64,000 bases of DNA, taken from Atopsyche davidsoni (taxonomy: Eukaryota; Arthropoda; Insecta; Trichoptera; Hydrobiosidae). Position 1 is the stretch's first letter; each line of letters starts with the position of its first letter. The translations under genes and the position numbers were made by a program. Under the pieces are notes generated by a model, which had not been told where the DNA came from, searched no databases, and saw only the letters and a list, made by a program, of their open reading frames with translations. This document shows, one piece after another, positions 48,600 to 59,914 of this stretch. The stretch spans positions 10,377,501 to 10,441,500 of the forward strand of contig JAILWY010000003.1 of NCBI GenBank assembly GCA_022113835.1, in the 5' to 3' direction.

Positions 48600-50640
48600 A
48601 ATATTACGCATAGTATTAATTTTTCAATATAAAATCTTATCTGAATACATTCAGAGGACGTCTCTTTTCAAATTAAACCGTATTAAAAATTTCATTGCCC
48701 GGAGCAATTTCTTTCGGGACATCTTATAAAGCAGTCGAAAGCTGCACAATGAGCTTTGAAAGCACTAAACAGGGTCCGAGCCATGCCGCATGCAAATCAC
48801 GTGCTCTCCACCCCCATCCCCCACCCCTTCAGAAGGAAGTGCACTGGGCAAAAAATATTCAAATATATAACGGAATGAAGAGCGCCGTCTGATTTTTATT
48901 TAAAACGAGCAATCATGCGGTTTTATTGGTGCCTTTGAATTCGCAGTACTCTTTTTCGTCTCTCTCTATACGTGACTGAGCGCTCTGAGGCTGAACTTAA
49001 TTAGTCCAGGACTGAAACAACTTCTTCACGGCGGTTGGACTTGCTTAAATGATCCTTTAGAGATTGTCTACTTTGTTTTCTGATTAAGTGAAAAGCAATC
49101 CTTGTTTTTCGTGCTTGGAACATCAAAGGGTTTTTTTCCGATGAAAATTAACTGAACTCAGTTATGTTAGGCAACCTTTTTAGCATGTTTTAGAACGATT
49201 CACTTTGTGTACTTCTTACTTGCTATTGCGTGTTTTGGGTTTAAACTCAATTTTAAGGTGCGTGAAAAGTAATAATACATAGATCAAATCAAACAGAATA
49301 TCATTACGTAAAAACTATTTGATTTTTTTAATAAATATTTTACTTATTTAGCACAGGTAGTTTTTCAGTTTTTTTTTGTACTCTACTCTTGAATAACTAA
49401 ATCAAAAACTTTAAAATAGTCTTACTTTCACATAACTTAATTTTATTATCAGTTATTCTCGTTAAAATAATTTAGTTGTTATCTTTTTGTCAAACTTACA
49501 ATGGTAATAAATATTTGTGTTGTATTAAGGAGACACTGCCTGTGGAAGCAATTTCGAGGTTTCTACGAAGATGTTGCAGTCATAAACAACGTTCAATATT
49601 CCCCATAGTGCATTGAAAGCTCCTATAAAGCCTCCATTCCAACAACCACGCCGTAAAGCACAGAGAAATATTTGACGCAGAGCTTATAGCCACACGAGTG
49701 ATTTCACTTGTTCGTTGTCAATATCAGACAATCCTGGCGGGGGGTAGTTGTATGGTATTTCAGATTCTATATTTATTTTATGTTTCAATCTAAACTTTGT
49801 GGCGCCTTCCAGTTTATGTTCGTGTGATTTTCTATGCATCGTTTACAAATATTGGAAACCAGAGGTTTTTCGCTACATTAGAAATCGGATTGAGTTCTTT
49901 AGAAATAGGCCATGGATGAAACCAATTTATTAATATAAAGTATGTGGCATATAATTTTGAACAAGTACAATTTTACTATGGAAATACTAAAAAAATACAG
50001 TATCTTGAGTTATTAGTTATACAAAACATATTTAAAATACCATTTATAAATGTATTTAAAATAACTAGGATAACTCTCGTTCGTGGCATGGTTTATCAGT
50101 CATAGTCAATACCTAACATAGCCGTTCCGTTTACATGCTATTTTTTAATTTATAGAATATACTTATATCAGCTATTTCATCAAAATGAGTTTTTTCTTTG
50201 ACCAAAGAGAAAAAACTCTTATTAGGTATATTTATAATTATTTCATTCTAATTTGACATTTACGTTACAGATGGGAAATAAACGATCTTCCCAATATTAA
50301 TTTCGTCGTATTGAATATGATGTATCTCCTTATTATTCCTGAGTAAAAAAAAAACAAATTACTCTAATGTACTTTAACGTCAACCTTAACGTACACAGGT
50401 AGACATATTTCCACAAAAAAAATTATAATATTTCTAAATCTAATGTACAAGTCAAATGGGCCCACTACTCCAAGTCCAGAATTTTATTTTTTAATCAATG
50501 TACCCTTGGGTCAAAGATAATAATGAAAGACATATATTGATCGAATATTCTATATAAAATAGCTCGAAGTGTTCAACTGAAGTTTCTAAGATTCTTCAAC
50601 ATTGAGTAGGCTTCTACCTTTTTACAATTCAACACTGAAA
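48600..50640. other. Intergenic DNA with a GC-richer patch
   Basis: The segment 48.69-49.05 kb is GC-richer and non-repetitive. It contains ATGCAAAT (48790-48797) directly joined to CACGTG (48798-48803), a POU octamer next to an E-box. The segment 49.53-49.75 kb is also GC-richer. No gene is supported. Confidence 0.35.
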
Positions 50641-50684
50641 AAGGTTTCAGGTCGCTCTGCCGCAGTAAAGTTAAAGTGGCTCGG

Positions 50685-50892
50685 TATAAAAGGGATGCGC
50701 CGTGACTCCAACACCTGAATTCGGAATAATTTGGTTAGGACGCTCAAACTATCCGGCCGGGAACTCTGTCAATATCACATAAAAATGATTTACTATCCGG
50801 CCAGAGCTATTCTCAGCCAGGAGCTCGGAGTTCTATAGCTTTATTATGGAAATTCAGACCAGAGCCAGCAAGGGAGAGACGCCTAAAGGGAA
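50685..50892 (+). promoter_or_regulatory. Orphan promoter-like patch (TATAAAAG) with paired ACTATCCGGCC motifs
   Basis: A strong TATA box (TATAAAAG, 50685-50692) stands in a GC context (GGCTCGG before, GGATGCGCC after), without an obvious TCAGT initiator or following open frame. Two direct copies of ACTATCCGGCC lie at 50748-50758 and 50792-50802, 44 bp apart. It could be a promoter of a non-coding transcript or a distal exon, or a conserved element. Confidence 0.3.
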
Positions 50893-50899
50893 GGAAAAC

Positions 50900-51860
50900 A
50901 GAGCAGACCTGCTGCTTTTGAAACAGATGCAAAGATGAATCTCTTCTGATTTTTTCTTTGATATGGTTTTACGGGGAAATTGTGAATGCATGCGGGTTTT
51001 AAAAGACACATAAAACAAATGTCTTTACGTTTGTAAATATTTTTGTCGGAACATTCTTGTGGGTGTTTTTTTTTTTTTGTGTTTCATATGATGACAAACG
51101 ATATTTGATTTTATTGAATTATTTAAAATCTAATTCATTATTTTAATTTTCGTTGAATGTATGAATTAAATATTTCAACAGAAACTTTATACAATACAAT
51201 ATACCTTATTTTGTCTTATTTTGATTAGCCAAATTAGTACTGTAGCATTTTTTTTTAAATTAATATTGTGAAAAGTAAGCTCAAGTGCCTTAACGTAAAA
51301 ATACTTTTTGTTTACATTCAGTTTATTGTTCCAAATAAGGTTATTCCTACCTCGATATATATTTTTAAAGGTGAAATCGACTAAGCAAAAAAATATTTCC
51401 AAAGAATTGTAATATAATTATTTTTATTTACATAATTATGATCATACCCTAAGACTTTGAGGGGATTGTTTTACCAACAGGATTAGACCCCATTGAAGCA
51501 AGATTACATTGAAAAGCAAAAAAAATAACAGAAGCTACCTTTATAGACACTATAAGGAACTTTGGCAGTTATGATACAATATAAATTTTAATAATTTATG
51601 TAAAAATTATTAACACTAGTAATTTTCTTTACACTTTTGAACCGATAATTGATTGATTGATTGACTAAATTTACTAATAAAGTATTTTCATGAAATGTCT
51701 TGATTTCTTTAATTAATGATAAAATATATTGCAACGTATCGATAGTACTATTTTTATATTCAGTTAACAGCAGGTTTTTATTGTGGATTTTTTTTTATCA
51801 ATGTTGTAAGCAAAACCGCCAGTTTCGTCTATCCATTAAAGGGCGTTAAAGATCACCCTA
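50900..51860. other. AT-rich intergenic DNA, no gene seen
   Basis: Poly-T tracts and a local (ATTG)n-like stretch near 51645-51665. No coding evidence. Confidence 0.5.
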
Positions 51861-51984
51861 ATTATTTATTCCTTCTAGTTTACCCTCTTCGATGGCGTAA
51901 GCACCAGGACACCAGAAGAGCATTAGAGGCCAGGGGCGCAGGTGCGAGTGCCGGAGTCGTTCCCAGGCCGCCTCCCGTGTACAT

Positions 51985-52072
51985 TTTATATAAGACGATG
52001 CCCTGCACCCCCACCCCAACCCCCAATCCTCACCCCCAACCCCCAACACCCATCCCCACCCCCACTTCGTGC
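51985..52072 (-). repeat. C-rich tract with strong G-quadruplex potential on the minus strand
   Basis: Between about 52006 and 52064 the plus strand has repeated runs of 3 to 5 C separated by 1-6 bases (CACCCCCACCCCAACCCCCA and onwards). The complementary strand therefore has at least eight G-runs with short loops, well beyond the four needed for an intramolecular G-quadruplex. It lies in a GC-rich island (51.86-52.10 kb). Confidence 0.8.
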
Positions 52073-52109
52073 AGAGGAAGCGATTACCCACCGAACCCTC
52101 CATGCGTGC

Positions 52110-53030
52110 TTGTAAATGAAAAATCTAAATATTTATCAGGAAATTACAACCTCGACTCACTAAGGCCTACAACACTTGTTATTTTATACGTTTACATTTT
52201 CTATATGGGCATATATTTTTTTAGGATTACAATATTCTCATTTGTTACTAAAACGACTGTTATTATATTTAATAAAGTAATACAGTCACCAATATATCCC
52301 ATTTAGATATCAGTTAATATATTTATTTAAAAGTATAATAAAACTCTAGACGCTGGTGTCAAAACAAGAGAGAATACCTTACATGGGCAAATAAAAGCAA
52401 ATTTCATATATTTAATGTCAAATCTTTAAATTATATTTCAATAATAAATATTTTTTTTTTCATATTATTAATCGTAATAATTGGATAAACCACAAGTTAA
52501 TTTTTATATTACCGTAATTTGTTTTTCTGCTTTTGTATTGATTTTTTCCATATACAACGTGATATCAAACGAAGTAATTTTATACACTATACTTTTATAC
52601 TGAAGATGAATTAAGAATTTATATAGTAGAAATAATCATACCTGGGTAAAGCTGGTTTCTGATTCTTAATTACGTTCTATCACAAATGAGTACAAACCTG
52701 AAAAAGAGAAAAAAACAATTTAAAATTTTTTTGGAAATAATAATTTAAATATCAGTTTCTCAGGTACAAGTCAGTAGTCTTCGTCCAGAATGAGAGACAA
52801 ACAAATACTTTATCCCACTCTTAATGCATTATTTATACAACGTAAGCTTCAGAAATAACAATAAATAAAATGACTTCATTATTCAGTAATATTCGTTTAG
52901 TGTACCAATGCAAATACGTTTAAAATACGCAACAATTGAATAAGGAAATAACTGTGAAAAATGTATTTAATATTAGTATATCAATGTAGTATGTGTATGA
53001 CCCGATGATTAAAAATAGCAGACATAAATA
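52110..53030. other. AT-rich intergenic DNA, no gene seen
   Basis: No repeats or frames of note between the C-rich island and the TIR element at 53.04 kb. Confidence 0.5.
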
Positions 53031-53034
53031 TATA

Positions 53035-53216
53035 TTATTACTAATATGATTAGGCACATTAGTTCATACATAGAAGATGAACTAATGTGACTAATGGCCA
53101 TGTAAGCCAGGGGATGTGGGTTCAAATCCCACACGAATCACGATGATATTTTTCTGAGAGTTTCTTTAAATCATCTTCTATGTATGAACTAATGTGCCTA
53201 ATCATATTAGTAATAA
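53035..53216 (+). mobile_element. tRNA-core TIR element, copy 2 (compact, perfect 46-bp TIRs)
   Basis: Perfect 46-bp inverted repeats at 53035-53080 and 53171-53216 (beginning TTATTACTAATATGATTAGG). Between them lies a 90-bp core with GCCATGTAAGCCAGGGGATG and a textbook T-arm, GTGGGTTCAAATCCCAC (5-bp stem, 7-nt loop, B-box GGTTCAAATCC). It therefore joins DNA-transposon-like termini to a tRNA-derived (Thr-UGU-like) half-molecule. No protein is encoded. Confidence 0.8.
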
Positions 53217-53389
53217 CATAATAAACCCGTAATGATAAAAAATAGACATATAAATATATATATTAACAAAACAAACTAAACTATCAATGACCCCAAAGTA
53301 AAGTCATTAATAGTTTTAGTATTTAAAATATTCTTAAGCTTTTATAATGCTGCTCATCGTAAAAAATAAAACGAAAACACCATTAAAAT

Positions 53390-53740
53390 AAAACACTGGA
53401 AAATCAATTCAACATTCACCAGACACCTTATCTATTGACGTCCCATCATTGTAAACCTATTGATATCCTCGCGTCCTATTCATGAGGATCCTTGCTGCTC
53501 CATTCACAACCCCGGCGATACGGCGGGTCCCTCGCAACTTTGACAGACTCTTGGCCGTTTTTCACAGCGCAAAAGCCTCATGCAAAAATCACATTAACGA
53601 TAAAGAAAAAAGGGAGATGAATTATGATAGAAGCATGTAAGTGATGTTCTCTGCAGTTCTCAGCCCAACCCCTGCGCGGGGGTGGCCCGGCCCGGCTTAG
53701 GGCTGCCTGAATTGTTATACTGAAAACTTGCATCGATACG
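53390..53740. other. GC-richer non-repetitive patch (possible conserved non-coding element)
   Basis: Includes CCCCTGCGCGGGGGTGGCCCGGCCCGGC near 53670 (a GC-rich hairpin-capable block) and CCGGCGATACGGCGGGTCCC near 53511. No frame or repeat structure. Confidence 0.3.
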
Positions 53741-54349
53741 AGCGGATAACGCGAGGAATATTGCAGATTGTAAGTTTTTATCGCTAATAATATAATACCG
53801 CAGAGAAAAGTTTGAGATTAGATATCATAAATTTTATGGCGTGCTTCTTAGCTGTAGGGTTACGCCGAACATTGTTATATTCTATTTTGTAAATAGACTC
53901 ATACTACACTTAAGAATACTACGAGTATAAAGCAAAAAAAAACTTTACTACGATTATCAAATATTTGAAAAAATTATGTTATATTGTGCAATGCTTCTGA
54001 AAATCACTGAAAATATATACCACTGGTGATTTCTATTGGTTTTTTTTTACACTAGAGATCACTTCCAGACATGACAGCAAAACCAAATCAATTAAAAAGC
54101 AGTGTCCATTTCGTAATCGGTTTTACAGTCCAGTTATTTCCGACAAAAGATCGCAAAAAATCAACACAGTCAATGTTTGAATTCGTTCATTGGGGAGTTT
54201 TCAATCAAAAATTAATTGATCATATCGATTCTGTTGCTTATGCGCATTTTTTATAAGAAATCAAAGGTTTTAAGTTTTATGATTATGTATGTCTATTTTT
54301 TAGATTGGACGTCAATCAGATGCGTATTTATTACCCATTACGGGTTTAT

Positions 54350-54590
54350 TATATTATTATTAATATGATTAGGTTAAATATTATAAATATTGGTTGGCCT
54401 GGGCACATTGGTTCATATGAAGAGTATGATTGTTAAAAATTCTCGATAAACGGAAGTGATTCGTTAGAACAAGGGTTAGTAAAAATCTTAGGTTCAAATC
54501 CCACACAAACCACGATGATATTTTTCTGAGAATTTTTTTAAAAATCATCTTCTATGTGTGAACTAATGTGCCTAATCATATTAGTAATTT
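54350..54590 (+). mobile_element. tRNA-core TIR element, copy 3
   Basis: The right terminus (about 54545-54590) matches the 46-bp TIR of copy 2 with one or two changes. The left terminus keeps only about 20 bp (TTATTATTAATATGATTAGG). The body holds GGCCTGGGCACATTGG, TTCTCGATAAACGGAAG and the T-arm-like GGTTCAAATCCCACAC. This copy and copy 1 show that the family's longer form has about 100 bp more between left TIR and tRNA core than copy 2. Confidence 0.7.
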
Positions 54591-54779
54591 TATGATTATT
54601 TTAACCTATTCTGTCCGATTATCTAAGAACATCTAACTCCAAGAGTGTATCATCTTAAGCCGATAACTGACCTTTCGCTATGCGGAAATACTTAGGACCG
54701 ATCATTCAAAGTATCTATAAAAAAAAAATATCAAACCCATACAAAACGAGCAGAGTTTTAAGAATCGAAAGCCTATCCA

Positions 54780-55000
54780 TCAGTCTGGCACACAAAGCGC
54801 ACAAAACGCATCATCGCAGGCAGCCAGTCCCGGTTATGACACCATAATGGCGTGATGCTCCAGCTAGGGGTGGAGGGCGCCGACTGCATCAGGCTAGATG
54901 ATTAATGGCAGGGGAATGGACCTGCGGTCGACTCCCGCCATGGCGTTATGACGAGCGATTTATTTTTGCCTTTGTTGTTTTGGACGTGACGGTTTGTCTG
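54780..55000. other. GC-richer patch with B-box-like motif
   Basis: Contains GCGGTCGACTCCCGC (B-box-like) after AATGGCAGGGGAATGGACCT. The stretch could be a SINE head or an unrelated conserved element; no A-box is evident. Confidence 0.25.
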
Positions 55001-55059
55001 CTTGTCCGAAAATGTGCGTTTTAATTCTACTTGCAAAAAAAAAAAAAAAATGTGATGGC

Positions 55060-55497
55060 GTTACTAGTATTGAATCGCATCAGGCTATACTTTAACATTT
55101 CATTGTGAAGCGTCACTGTTTCGCTTTTGTTTTCAGTATATGTCATATCAACAACATTTTTTTTGAGCTCTCAACATGTCAACTTTTGTACCAACAAAAC
55201 GCAATTTGCGGGAAGCTTTACTTTTCTGTTTCAATTGGAAGAAAAAACCAGCTGAAAATCACCGATTGCTGGGTGAAGTTTATGGTGAACATGCTTCATC
55301 GCAAAAAACGTGTGAGAACTGGTTTCGACGCTTTAACAATGGTGATTTCGATGTAGATGACAAAGAACAACCAAAAAAATTCGAAGATGAAGAATTAGAG
55401 GCATTGCTCGATAAAGACTCGTGTCAAAAACAAGCAGAATTCGCAGAATTATTGGGAGTTGATCGATCAACAAATTTAAGCTCCAAAATCCGAAAAA
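55060..55497 (+). pseudogene. mariner transposase N-terminal relic
   Basis: From ATG at 55176 the frame reads KRNLREALLFCFNWKKKPAE, HRLLGEVYGEHASSQKTCEN, WFRRFNNGDFDVDDKE, FEDEELEALLDKDSCQKQ and ELLGVDRST. These are the two helix-turn-helix units of a mariner transposase N-terminus. A few codons are missing after DDKE (family members have about three more residues before PKKFED), and the frame degenerates after DRST at about 55475. The upstream 5' UTR-like stretch (CACTGTTTCGCTTTTG, TTTTCAGTATATG) is also mariner-like. The DDE catalytic half and TIRs were not found. It belongs to a different mariner lineage from the 44.74-kb element. Confidence 0.85.
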
Positions 55498-55549
55498 TTA
55501 ATGCACACACCGTATATTCAAATATTTTTGCTTTTGTTTGCAATTGATT

Positions 55550-57940
55550 AAATTTAATTCCATAAATGTAATTGTATAAAGTGCTTCCTTGAAAGTATAT
55601 TTTGGCAAAGCTCGAACTTCACTACGAAAACTTTTGCATAACAAAGCTGTACATTCTCGCTGTGCCATTACGCCAGCATCAAAAAAATCCACCATAATTT
55701 GAGTTGTGAGAATTTTTCAAAGGAATTCTAACTCTCTGCTTCCACAGTTCTCTTTGAAAATGTCTCTCTTTATAAAACAGGAAAACTAGAAAACACACCA
55801 AGTTTCAAACACAACTCCACACTCTGGCCATCTCATATACAACTTCCTCTCAATTGATATCAGCCTGGAAGCACTTTTTATCGCAAATTCTAAAAGTATT
55901 TGAGAAACATGATAAATTTACTTAAAACTTCCATTCAAAAATCACTGTACTCTTAGTATAATAGATATACAAGCGTAATCATCCGTAAAAAAATTGTCAA
56001 CAACTTTAATATTTTGAATAGTGCCTAAAATGCAAAATCACTTTTTATTATATAAGATTTTGCTAAAAACTTACTAGTAATAGATTTTTATGCCTCATTT
56101 TTGTTTAAATATTTATAAACAAGCATACATGATGTGATACAGAGGGCAGCTACTTATTAATTATTTACCATTAAATATTAAATGAAAGTTTAATCACTAT
56201 TTTAATTGAACAATTATAACACGTGTTTATACGTATACGAAAAAAATTGCTACCAAATTATACGATATACATTTAATACGTTGTAAAGTTGTATAGAACG
56301 CACTGAAACAATGTTTAGAAATAACTATAAAGTAAATTAAAAAGTAACATAGGTAACATTCATATTTATATTCACCGCTTGTCCTCGGTTTAAAATCATC
56401 TCTACAGTAAAAACGGATTCGTTCTTAAACGACGTAATAAAATCAAAAATTTCCTCGCAGAAACAATTTCGCGACGTTTCAGGGGGTGTACTCCTTTCAG
56501 GGGTGGTAGCTCCTGAAGTGTTCGCTGAACGAAATGCCACATAAAAGCGTTAGTAACTGCTCCTGTCTCTCGCGCGGCGTAAAGTATTCCTCCTCGACCT
56601 TAAGGCCCTGTAAATCGGGATCGAAGCTATTTTTTCACGAACACGTTCAAAATATTAAATTCATCACTCTTAGGGTGGAATCTAAAAAATCGTTTTAAGG
56701 TAATAAACTATGCATTATCAATTTTTTCAGGTTTTTGTTAGTTACTGTTTGCAATCTGCTTCAAATTTGTATCCGAAGCATTGTTATTTTTAAACGGTAT
56801 TTGTACCGGAAGTACTGAATAAACAATTTTAAAAATAACATGATTTAATATCAATAATATAAAGTACGTGATTTTCTTTCAAAATCAAATATATATATAC
56901 ATCATATTTTACCAAATTTAACGCTTACATGTAGAACCAATTTTCTATTAATATTATATTAAGGTATACACTTCTCTTGATTCTGGTCTGATTTTCTTTG
57001 TGGGTTCAATTATTTTCAACAATTGTATCATTGATCAATGATATAGAAACCTGGTATTACAACGCTGGTATTTTTTTTATAAATGATAAATATGGACGAT
57101 ACAGAGTAACCGATCCGTGAAAAATAATAGCGTTGGCTCTAATGTTAATATCAAATTTCGCCATGAATCAAATTACCAGCAGGCGCCATTTTTGCACTTT
57201 AATTGTTTTTCGCCGCCAAATATATCACGCGCCGCATTATTCTAGAATTATTAAAGGACCGTCGCCTGCAATCAAACGCGTCCTAACGAGCACAATGGAT
57301 CTGTCCGGATTTATGATTTTAGGTAAATATACTGCTATTTAACAAATTAATAAATAAAAAAATACAAAAAAACTATGTGATATATATTTTAGATAAGCAC
57401 GACCATTTGTTGCGTTTTGGTTATATTTAACAACAAGGGGTTGCAGTTATTTATAATTGTGTCACAATCAAATAAAGTCGAATCAAGTATAACACAAGTT
57501 ATTAAAATTTTAATGAAGCTTGAAACTTTAATTTACAATTATACAACAAAATCAACTCACAGTGAAAAATATCTTCATTAGTGTTCAAGCAACTACTATA
57601 CATCATTATTTGTATATTGATCGCTTCATCCTCTCATAATTTAGTATGAATGTGACTATTATTATGAATTCCGGAGATGTGAGTTGTCTAAAATATTATG
57701 TAGGCAACTCGTATGCGAAATACGAATCTCGCAAGACTCAAGCTCATTTGACAAAGATATTCACATATATTGTATTTTACTTGTACTTGATGGATTTCCC
57801 ACATTTTGATACGCAATACGCAATTTCAAGGAATTTTTTTTTTTATTAGATTTATTCGATGTGTTTCATTTCTCAGAGTATTTACACTGTGTTTATTTTC
57901 ACGTCAAAGTACTTTCGGCGTGCAAATAAATGCCAATGTA
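55550..57940. other. AT-rich intergenic DNA, no supported gene
   Basis: Open frames at 56337-56540 minus (67 codons) and 57133-57342 plus (69 codons) lie in slightly GC-richer pockets. The second ends in a donor-like TTTTAG|GTAAAT, but neither shows a domain or splice partner. Confidence 0.4.
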
Positions 57941-57949
57941 TAAACACAA

Positions 57950-58250
57950 AACAATTTACCAAGCACAAACATGAACAGTCCCAGGAACGCCATTAATTAG
58001 CCCAGTGCGCCCCGTCCTCACGAGAATCCACGTCAATATAAATAAGCAAACTCTAATTCCATTAGACAAGCAAGAAGCCTCCTCGCAGGCCTGGTACCAA
58101 ATACCAATACTCCGGGGGGTTGCCGTCACGCCTCGGGGCGGCGGAACTAACTGCAACGGGAAACGGGACCCGCCCGGGACACCGATACTCCCTTCGGAGC
58201 CAAGACTTTACGGACCTGCATACATTACGCCCTCGTGGTAGCCCGTCGGG
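57950..58250. other. GC-rich patch next to the tandem array
   Basis: High-GC sequence (CCTCGGGGCGGCGG near 58134, GGGACCCGCCCGGGAC near 58164) open on both strands for 60-110 codons without a recognisable domain. It abuts the first unit of the 197-bp array. Confidence 0.3.
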
Positions 58251-59910
58251 CTTAATTGAATTTTTGTACTGTCAACTTCGCTTAAACTGTTTTAAATTAT
58301 TTCAAATATGTATAACATCTTCTCTTAGTGCCTTTTTTCATATGAAGTTGGGGAACGTTTACTCACTCACTCTCAATACACTGTCACTAATTCGGATGTA
58401 CTTCCGACTTCCAGCAACTGAGGTTGATTCCTTATATGTTTCTTTGGACTGAATTTTTGTACTGTCAAGTGTTTAAAATTATTTAAAATATATATATAAC
58501 ATCATCATACAAAGTATTATAAATCGTCTCTTAGTGCCTTTTTTCATATGAAGTTGGGGACCGTTTGATCGAATATATATCTCACTAATTCGGATGTACT
58601 TCAGACTTTCAGCCACTAGCGTTGATTCCTTACATGTTTCCTTGGACTGAATTGTTGTACTGTCAAGTGTTTTAAATTATTTTAAATATATATATATCAT
58701 CATACAAAGTATTATAAATCGTCTCTTATTGCTTTTTTTCATATGAAGTTGGGGACCGTTTAATCGAATATATATCCCAGTAATTCGGATGTACTTCCGA
58801 TTTTCAGCCACTAGCGTTGATTCCTTACATGTTTCCTTGGACTGAATTGTTGTACTGTCAAGTGTTTTAAATTATTTAAAATATATATATAACATCATCA
58901 TACAAAGTATTATAAATCGTCTCTTATTGCCTTTTTTCATGTGAAGTTGGGGACCGTTTGATCGAATATACATCTCACTAATTCGGATGTACTTCAGACT
59001 TTCAACAACTGGGGTTGATTCCTTATATGTTTCTTTGGACTGAATTTTTGTACTGTCAAGTGTTTTAAATTATTTAAAATATGTATTACATCATCATACA
59101 AAGTATTATAAATCGTCTCTTATTGCCTTTTTTCATGTGAAGTTGGGGACCGTTTGATCGAATATATATCTCACTAATTCGGATGTACTTCAGACTTTCA
59201 GCAACTGGGGTTGATTCCTTATATATTTCCTTGGACTGAATTTTTGTACTGTCAAGTGTTTTAAATTATTTAAAATATGTATTACATCATCATACAAAGT
59301 ATTATAAATCTTCTCCTAGTGCCATTCTTCATATGAAATTGGGGAACGTTTAATTGAATATACATCTCACAAATTCGGATGTACTTCCGACTTTCAGCCA
59401 TTGGCGTTGATTCCATATATTTTTCCTTGAACTGAATTTCTGTACTGTCAACTTCGCTTAAACTGTTTTAAATTATTTAAAATATATTTTACATCATTAT
59501 ACAAACTATTAAAAATCTTCTCCTAGTGCCTTTCTTCATATGGGGTTGATGACCGTTTAATCGAATCTATCTCACAAATTCTGATGTACTTCCGACTTTC
59601 AGCCCAATGGCTGAAAGTCATTATGCCTATGCATAATTCGTTATATTCAACTTGAGTTCGCTTAAGCTGTTTCAAATTATTTTATTCAAAATATAAATCA
59701 CATCTTTATACATAATAAAATGGAGAAAAATATTAGGTTAGTAGTAGGATAGTGACCGTTTCATCGAATATGTATCCCGAGCCAGTCTCACTAATTCGGC
59801 TGTACTTCCGACTTCCAATGCCTATTTTTCCTTGCATAATTAGCTGGAAAATTAATGACCGTATATGCCAAAATAGGAGATCTTACGCTATTTCACCATG
59901 ATCAAGAAAT
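58250..59910 (-). repeat. Eight-unit tandem array (about 197 bp) derived from a non-LTR retrotransposon tail
   Basis: The landmark GATGTACTTC (or its variant in the last unit) recurs near 58398, 58596, 58791, 58989, 59185, 59381, 59586 and 59802, spacing 195-216 bp. Each unit holds TTGTACTGTCAAGTGTTTTA, an AT-rich block with (TA)n, TATGAAGTTGGGGACCGTTT and TAATTCGGATGTACTTC. On the minus strand the unit carries coding remnants of the LINE C-terminus (STSELVR-like), and the 59.75-59.91 kb end extends into FQLIMQGKI-like sequence shared with the 20.05-20.30 kb remnant. The array therefore appears to be amplified from the 3' end of a minus-strand LINE insertion. Confidence 0.8.
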
Positions 59911-59914
59911 ATTT

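Noticed and set aside
54880..54965. tRNA gene or SINE near the GCGGTCGACTCCCGC motif
   Set aside because: Only a B-box-like motif is present; no cloverleaf or repeat copies seen.
56337..56540. 67-codon minus-strand frame
   Set aside because: Composition is protein-like but no family was recognised and there is no gene context.
57133..57342. 69-codon frame ending at a donor-like site (TTTTAG|GTAAAT) after MDLSGFMI
   Set aside because: No promoter, downstream exon or recognisable protein; possible first exon but unsupported.
58250..59910. Regular repeats considered as a CRISPR array or as tandem genes
   Set aside because: Units of about 197 bp with no spacer structure, in a eukaryotic genome; homologous to a LINE tail.
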